NCBI GenBank assembly: GCA_963592185.1
Contig: CAVAVT010000060.1
Span: 1 to 9,237, forward strand
Source: CAVAVT01 sp963592185
Lineage (GTDB): Bacteria; Bacillota; Negativicutes; Selenomonadales; Selenomonadaceae
Direction: 5' to 3'
Length of the DNA: 9,237 nucleotides
Shown: positions 5,868 through 9,237 of the stretch, piece after piece
How positions within the stretch are numbered: the first letter of the stretch is position 1
How the letters are laid out: each line of letters opens with the position of its first letter
The notes under the pieces: model-generated
Databases searched by the model: none
Seen by the model: the letters and a program-made list of their open reading frames with translations, nothing else
What the model was told of the DNA's origin: nothing
Translations under genes and position numbers: made by a program

Positions 5868-6803
5868 ATGAAAATCGCATTTGATGGCAGCGCATTTTGG
5901 GAAACTGGCATGACATATCAGGAGCAGTACGACACAGTTGCCCGGGCAGGTTATGAATATATCAACCCCTACAACGCAGATTTTCCCGGCTTCTGGAAGC
6001 GTCCGAAGCCCACTAAAGAAGAGGTTCTGTGGCACAAAAAGGCCATTGCTGATGCAGGTCTGAAGGTGGCATCCCTGACTACCGGCTTCCATTGGCAGGA
6101 TCCGGACGAATTTGTCCGCAAGTACGCTGTGGACTGCTGGAAGCAGATGTTTGAAATAGGCGAGCTTATGGGAATCAAGGTTTTCAACACCGAGCTTGGC
6201 CCTGGACGTGACAACCCTGAGCTATGCGAAGCAAAGCTGATGCGCTCACTGGATGAGCTGGTTCCAATCATGGAGGCACGTGGCATCCGTCTTGATATTC
6301 AGGCACATCCTGATGATTTCTACGAGCATAACAATGATGCCTACGATATCATCCGTTACTATGACAGCCCGTCTCTTGGATATCTGTACTCCATTCCTCA
6401 TACTTTCCACTATGATGGAGGAAAGGGCGACATCGAGCACAACCTTCGCTATGCAAGAAAGCATCTGAAGCATGTTCTCTTTGCTGATACCTACGATTAC
6501 ACCAAGCTTTTCCGCTACAATATCAACCCGGCTCCACTGTATGCCAATGGTACAGTCCGTGCTCATGCACACATCGGACATCTGGGAGAGGGAGATGTGG
6601 ATTTCGACCGTATCTTCAAGACCCTCCGGGAAATTGGCTTCAACATGCAGGAGGACACCATCGCAACCTTCAATCCTCTCGGATTCCCGGAGAGAGCTAT
6701 CTCTGACGGCAGCCGTACCAGAGAAATCATCGAGAAGAACCTTGTCGGGGTTCCCGATATTACCGAGCCTATGCCAAAGGATTTTGGTATTTACGCTCGC
6801 TAA
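5868..6803 (+). CDS. IolH-like TIM-barrel protein (sugar phosphate isomerase/epimerase family)
   Basis: A 311-residue protein starting MKIAFDGSAF. ATG 5868 has AGGGAG (5854-5859) eight bases upstream; TTG 5850 would lie before that site and is rejected. The features NTELGPG (107-113), IQAHPDDF (144-151), YSIPHTFHY (174-182), LFADTYD (204-210) and GEGDVDF (240-246) resemble the inositol-cluster protein IolH as I remember it. IolH's role is poorly defined. Compared with the neighbouring TIM-barrel protein, the usual metal ligands are mostly replaced: Glu by Q145, Asp by S175, the last Glu by about A266, and only H202 kept. It may use a different metal site, including E109, or serve as a non-catalytic partner. 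The coupling to the preceding gene and the terminator 38 bp downstream make it the last operon gene. Fold assignment is firm, the IolH relation moderate. Confidence 0.75.
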   Translation: MKIAFDGSAFWETGMTYQEQYDTVARAGYEYINPYNADFPGFWKRPKPTKEEVLWHKKAIADAGLKVASLTTGFHWQDPDEFVRKYAVDCWKQMFEIGELMGIKVFNTELGPGRDNPELCEAKLMRSLDELVPIMEARGIRLDIQAHPDDFYEHNNDAYDIIRYYDSPSLGYLYSIPHTFHYDGGKGDIEHNLRYARKHLKHVLFADTYDYTKLFRYNINPAPLYANGTVRAHAHIGHLGEGDVDFDRIFKTLREIGFNMQEDTIATFNPLGFPERAISDGSRTREIIEKNLVGVPDITEPMPKDFGIYAR

Positions 6804-6840
6804 TATACACCTAATCAATTTTTTAAAAAGTCCAGGAAAG

Positions 6841-6867
6841 CCTCCAATCCGCCGATTGGAGGTTTTT
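6841..6867 (+). terminator. Rho-independent terminator of the catabolic operon
   Basis: CCTCCAATC (6841-6849) pairs perfectly with GATTGGAGG (6854-6862) around the loop CGCC, followed by five T. It closes the operon that begins at 2062. Confidence 0.92.
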
Positions 6868-6882
6868 CCGTCTATCTGTAGG

Positions 6883-6910
6883 AAAAATATTCCGCCAGTG
6901 CAATATTTTT
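6883..6910. repeat. Inverted repeat upstream of the cysK promoter
   Basis: AAAAATATT (6883-6891) and AATATTTTT (6902-6910) form a perfect 9-bp dyad with a 10-bp spacer. It ends 12 bp before the -35 of the cysK promoter. It could be an operator or an UP-like A/T element; I do not recognise a known sulfur-regulator box. Confidence 0.4.
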
Positions 6911-6922
6911 TCGCTTTATCTG

Positions 6923-6951
6923 TTGACTTTTCCCAGCAATGAATATATACT
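6923..6951 (+). promoter_or_regulatory. Sigma-70-type promoter of cysK
   Basis: TTGACT (6923-6928), a 17-bp spacer and TATACT (6946-6951) match the consensus at five of six bases in each hexamer. Start predicted near 6958, giving a leader of about 84 nt. The leader contains a small GTGATG/CATCAC hairpin (6992-6997 with 7012-7017) but is too short for a T-box. Confidence 0.85.
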
Positions 6952-7041
6952 GTAAACATATTAATCATATATGTTTTAACAAACAACTGCTGTGATGGGA
7001 AAACGAAAGAACATCACTTAAATTTAGAGGAGGTCTATATT

Positions 7042-7974
7042 ATGGGAAAGGTATACGAATCTATTACAGAGCTTATTGGCGGAACTCCGCTGCTCCGTGC
7101 AAATAACTTTGCTAAGGCAAATGACCTTGAGGCAAATATCCTCGTAAAGCTTGAGTATTTCAACCCTGCTGGAAGCGTTAAGGACCGCATTGCAAAGGCT
7201 ATGATTCTCCAGGCTGAGCAGGAAGGCAAGCTCACCAAGGATTCCGTAATCATAGAGCCTACCAGCGGCAATACCGGTATCGGCCTTGCAAGCGTTGCAG
7301 CCTCCAGAGGCTATCGCGCAATCCTTACCATGCCTGAAACCATGAGCATTGAGCGCCGCAACCTTCTGAAGGCTTATGGCGCAGAAATCGTTCTCACCGA
7401 TGGTGCAAAGGGTATGAAGGGCGCAATCGAAAAGGCTGAGGAGCTGGCAAAGACCACTCCTAATGCATATATTCCTTCCCAGTTCACCAATCCGGCAAAC
7501 CCTGCTGCCCATGAGGCTACCACTGGTCCGGAAATCTGGGAGGACACCGATGGAAAGGTGGACTTCTTCATCGCAGGCGTTGGCACCGGCGGAACCCTTT
7601 CCGGCGTGGGCCGTTATCTGAAGTCCAAGAATGCTGATGTGAAAATTGTGGCTGTTGAGCCAGCTGGTTCTCCGGTACTTTCCAAGGGAAATGCAGGTCC
7701 CCACAAGATTCAGGGCATTGGCGCAGGATTCGTTCCTGAGACTTTGGACACCAAGGTTTATGATGAAGTTCTTCCTATCGAAAATGAGGATGCCTTCAAG
7801 TATGGCCGTCAGTTCTCCCATGTGGAGGGCGTGCTCATCGGTATTTCCTCCGGTGCAGCCCTCACTGCTGCAGTGGAGCTGGCAAAGCGTCCTGAAAACA
7901 AGGGAAAGAACATTGTGGTTCTGCTTCCGGATACTGGAGACAGATACCTTTCCACCGAACTTTTCAGCGAATAA
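7042..7974 (+). CDS. cysK: Cysteine synthase A (O-acetylserine sulfhydrylase)
   Basis: A 310-residue, full-length PLP enzyme that makes L-cysteine from O-acetylserine and sulfide in the cytoplasm. The PLP lysine is K47 in GSVKDRI. The substrate loop is TSGNTG (74-79). The phosphate-binding loop GTGGT is at 181-185, and S270 in GISSGA fits the residue contacting the PLP ring nitrogen. The C-terminal PDTGDRYLST is the family signature. AGGAGG lies eight bases before the ATG. It has its own promoter and terminator, so it is a single-gene unit unrelated to the upstream sugar operon. Close relatives (CysM, cystathionine beta-synthase type) are less likely given the motif set and length. Confidence 0.95.
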   Translation: MGKVYESITELIGGTPLLRANNFAKANDLEANILVKLEYFNPAGSVKDRIAKAMILQAEQEGKLTKDSVIIEPTSGNTGIGLASVAASRGYRAILTMPETMSIERRNLLKAYGAEIVLTDGAKGMKGAIEKAEELAKTTPNAYIPSQFTNPANPAAHEATTGPEIWEDTDGKVDFFIAGVGTGGTLSGVGRYLKSKNADVKIVAVEPAGSPVLSKGNAGPHKIQGIGAGFVPETLDTKVYDEVLPIENEDAFKYGRQFSHVEGVLIGISSGAALTAAVELAKRPENKGKNIVVLLPDTGDRYLSTELFSE

Positions 7975-8008
7975 TAAAGAGAGACCCCTGCATATCATAT
8001 ATCCCAAG

Positions 8009-8040
8009 CCCGGCGGTTCCAAAAGGAGCCGCCGGGTTTT
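8009..8040 (+). terminator. Rho-independent terminator of cysK
   Basis: CCCGGCGGTTCC (8009-8020) pairs with GGAGCCGCCGGG (8025-8036) over 12 bp with one G-U pair and an AAAA loop, followed by TTTT. On the minus strand the same hairpin lacks a U tract, so it is probably only a weak block for the converging module. Confidence 0.92.
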
Positions 8041-8046
8041 GTAGTG

Positions 8047-8298
8047 CTATGATAAACAGGGGTTGTTGTTGTTTTGCTGTTCATTCCATAGGTCTAGCAG
8101 GTATTCGGGGCTTTCACGCCATATGCCGGTCTCAAAATCGAAGAGTGTATCATATACTGGCGATTCGGTAAATAGCAGTAGCGCCTCTTCGTAAGGAACA
8201 TCCTGTTGTTTAGAGATTTTCGCAACCACATTACGCATATTCAACACGGCACAGGTTTCACGCTGTTTGTCATTAAGATTATAATCTGATAGTGCCAT
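8047..8298 (-). CDS. Small protein of unknown function, third gene of the DUF3791/DUF3990 module
   Basis: Preferred start is ATG 8298, with GGAGTG six bases upstream. This gives 83 residues; a longer version from 8322 would lack a good ribosome site. Its first 20 bases overlap the 3' end of the DUF3990 gene in another frame, so the two are translationally coupled. The protein is acidic with no membrane segment or signal peptide. It has a recognisable block, MRNVVAKISKQQDVPYEEAL, followed by YDTLFDFETGIWRESPEYLL, and ends in a short run of Asn. I have a general memory of similar small proteins beside DUF3990 genes but cannot name a family. An antitoxin or toxin-modulating role is possible by context only. 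Confidence 0.75.
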   Translation of the reverse strand: MALSDYNLNDKQRETCAVLNMRNVVAKISKQQDVPYEEALLLFTESPVYDTLFDFETGIWRESPEYLLDLWNEQQNNNNPCLS

Positions 8299-8857
8299 AA
8301 CGCTCACTCCTAACAAATTCAAGGCTGTCTACAGCATCCTGTGTCTTGAAGCAAAATTGATCCTGCAAACGGTCAGGAATAAGCTGGCTGATTGCGGCAC
8401 TATCGGCTTCTTTAGTGCCCGGAGTACCATAAAATTCTCCAATATATTGCTGCAATGTTTTTGCTGTTTGATCATCAGCAATTTTCCCAGTGATTATGTC
8501 CACTGTACTATATTTTGCCAATAGCTTTTGAAATAGGGATGTTTCTCGATTGGCTGCTACAAAATGCAGCCATTCAGCATCTGCACTTTTGAAACAATGA
8601 TGTAGCAGATTTGGATCATAATGAAAGCGGTATACTGATAAAATACCATCATCTAGCTTAAAGTCTGCCGCTACTATGTGGAGTCTGGAAGCTTTTTTGA
8701 CAGCCAATGGAATATAATTTACCGCTTGCTGATAAGAAGAAGTTAGATAGAATCCTTGTCCAAAATCAAGACCCTTCCTACATTTTGATAAATCTATGTC
8801 TTTGATGGCTGTATAACTTCCGTGATATAGCAGCATACCGTCCAGAAGTTCAATCAT
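8279..8857 (-). CDS. DUF3990 family protein (ADP-ribosyltransferase-like fold, candidate toxin)
   Basis: A 192-residue soluble protein. The N-terminal YHGS (11-14) and DFGQGFYLT (31-39) are hallmark DUF3990 motifs, matching the His and Tyr positions of an ADP-ribosyltransferase pocket (H12, Y37). Further conserved parts are DIITGKIADDQT (120-131) and LQDQFCFKT (164-172), where Q167 may stand at the third catalytic position. Start ATG 8857 has GGAGG seven bases upstream and overlaps the stop of the preceding gene by ATGA. Family members are commonly found with DUF3791-type partners and are thought of as toxin-antitoxin-like. The A/T-rich sequence and opposite strand suggest acquired DNA. The ADP-ribosyltransferase link is a family-level statement; activity and target are unknown. 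Confidence 0.85.
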   Translation of the reverse strand: MIELLDGMLLYHGSYTAIKDIDLSKCRKGLDFGQGFYLTSSYQQAVNYIPLAVKKASRLHIVAADFKLDDGILSVYRFHYDPNLLHHCFKSADAEWLHFVAANRETSLFQKLLAKYSTVDIITGKIADDQTAKTLQQYIGEFYGTPGTKEADSAAISQLIPDRLQDQFCFKTQDAVDSLEFVRSERYGTIRL

Positions 8858-9075
8858 ATAGCTTCCTCCTGGTTGTGCAGCAAGGTTTCTACATCGTCAA
8901 GGACACAGGCATAGCTGTTTAGATGTAGACTGTCATAGCATTCAGCAATAAAGCCAAATACATCATTTTTCCTAAAAATATCAGCACATTCTTTTGCGGA
9001 TATTTTCCATTTTACTTGCGCCATGCGAAATACCCAGCACTGCATATCGGCAATATCTTTATCGTATAAATGCAT
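8854..9075 (-). CDS. DUF3791-type small protein, candidate antitoxin partner of the DUF3990 protein
   Basis: First gene of the minus-strand module. Preferred start is ATG 9075 (73 residues), because AAGGATGGTGAG precedes it at suitable spacing. An ATG at 9087 is in frame but lies directly on that run with no spacer. The protein is small and helical, with FRMAQVKWKISAKECADIF and a C-terminal YACVLDDVETLL, which fits the DUF3791 pattern (a small helix-turn-helix-like fold). The stop overlaps the next start (ATGA), so production of both proteins is coupled and roughly matched, as is usual for antitoxin-toxin pairs. The antitoxin role is inferred from order and size. Confidence 0.75.
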   Translation of the reverse strand: MHLYDKDIADMQCWVFRMAQVKWKISAKECADIFRKNDVFGFIAECYDSLHLNSYACVLDDVETLLHNQEEAI

Positions 9076-9119
9076 TTGTCTCACCATCCTTTAGACTATC
9101 AAAACTACTACATACTTAT

Positions 9120-9149
9120 ATTATAACGCCATTATTCAAGTTTTTTCAC
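9120..9149 (-). promoter_or_regulatory. Predicted promoter of the DUF3791/DUF3990 module
   Basis: Read on the minus strand: GTGAAA (9149-9144, four of six), an 18-bp spacer and a perfect TATAAT (9125-9120). The predicted start near 9113 leaves a leader of about 38 nt before ATG 9075. Confidence 0.65.
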
Positions 9150-9186
9150 AGAAAAAAACATTCATCTGAGGTATGTTTCTTTTTAT

Positions 9187-9215
9187 TTGACACAAGTATG
9201 AAATCATACTATACT
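9187..9215 (+). promoter_or_regulatory. Strong divergent promoter pointing out of the right edge
   Basis: TTGACA (9187-9192, perfect), a 17-bp spacer and TATACT (9210-9215, five of six). Start predicted near 9222. No start codon is reached before the window ends, so the gene it drives is out of view. Confidence 0.8.
9195..9210. promoter_or_regulatory. Palindromic operator 1, inside the promoter spacer
   Basis: AGTATGAAATCATACT has perfect 7-bp arms (AGTATGA/TCATACT) around AA. It fills the -35/-10 spacer of the divergent promoter and touches the -10, so bound protein would block RNA polymerase. Confidence 0.7.
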
Positions 9216-9218
9216 ACA

Positions 9219-9234
9219 AGTACGATTTCATACT
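9219..9234. promoter_or_regulatory. Palindromic operator 2, at the start site
   Basis: AGTACGATTTCATACT is a one-mismatch version of operator 1, centred 24 bp downstream of it and covering the predicted start at about 9222. The two sites together also form a 13-bp perfect inverted repeat (CAAGTATGAAATC with GATTTCATACTTG). Confidence 0.7.
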
Positions 9235-9237
9235 TGG

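Noticed and set aside
6958..7041. T-box or other riboswitch in the cysK leader
   Set aside because: The leader is only about 84 nt, lacks a T-box sequence and an internal terminator, and holds just a weak 6-bp hairpin.
7024..8022. Long minus-strand reading frame (332 codons) opposite cysK
   Set aside because: The plus frame is an unmistakable cysteine synthase with all PLP motifs; the antisense product has no recognisable domain and crosses the cysK terminator.
9151..9180. Possible weak terminator (AAACAT/ATGTTT with T-rich tails)
   Set aside because: Only a six-pair A/T stem, and no gene reads into it from either side: the module starts downstream on the minus strand and the divergent promoter points away.
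1..9237. CRISPR array, tRNA, rRNA or insertion sequence
   Set aside because: No regularly spaced repeats, no cloverleaf-like or rRNA-like sequence, and no transposase motifs or terminal inverted repeats were seen on reading both strands.

Overview
The window looks like chromosomal DNA from an anaerobic Negativicutes bacterium, most likely Selenomonadaceae (Selenomonas or a close relative). The main clue is the 3' end of a protein-tyrosine-phosphatase-like phytase that resembles Selenomonas ruminantium PhyA from memory. Moderate GC in the genes, AT-rich spacers and strong Shine-Dalgarno sites agree with this, but the genus is an inference.

Layout, left to right. (1) 1-434: 3' end of the phytase gene, followed by a hairpin and a U-tailed terminator. 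(2) 739-1668: an AraC-family regulator with an N-terminal cupin, its own extended -10 promoter and a strong terminator. (3) 1669-2061: a 393-bp regulatory spacer with four copies of an A/T-rich motif, further dyads and a promoter. (4) 2062-6803: a four-gene catabolic operon on the + strand, made of a GPH/MelB-type cation symporter, a Gfo/Idh/MocA NAD(P)-dependent sugar or inositol dehydrogenase, a metal-dependent TIM-barrel isomerase/epimerase, and a second, IolH-like TIM-barrel protein; it ends at a terminator. (5) 7042-7974: cysK with a near-consensus promoter and a terminator. (6) 8047-9075, minus strand: a three-gene, AT-richer accessory module of a DUF3791-type small protein, a DUF3990 (ADP-ribosyltransferase-fold) protein and a small unknown protein, with overlapping genes. 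(7) 9187-9237: a divergent + strand promoter whose spacer and start site are covered by two near-identical 16-bp palindromes. It presumably drives a self-repressed gene beyond the window.

Likely cooperation: the phytase would release inositol phosphates and inositol. The AraC protein would sense an inducer and activate the operon. The symporter would import a polyol or glycoside, the dehydrogenase would oxidise a ring hydroxyl to a ketone, and the TIM-barrel enzymes would isomerise, epimerise, dehydrate or cleave the keto product. Inositol is a plausible substrate because of the phytase and the IolH-like protein, but no iolB, iolC, iolD or iolJ is present here, so a keto-glycoside route is also possible. 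The minus-strand module is a candidate toxin-antitoxin or defence cassette at the edge of a variable region.
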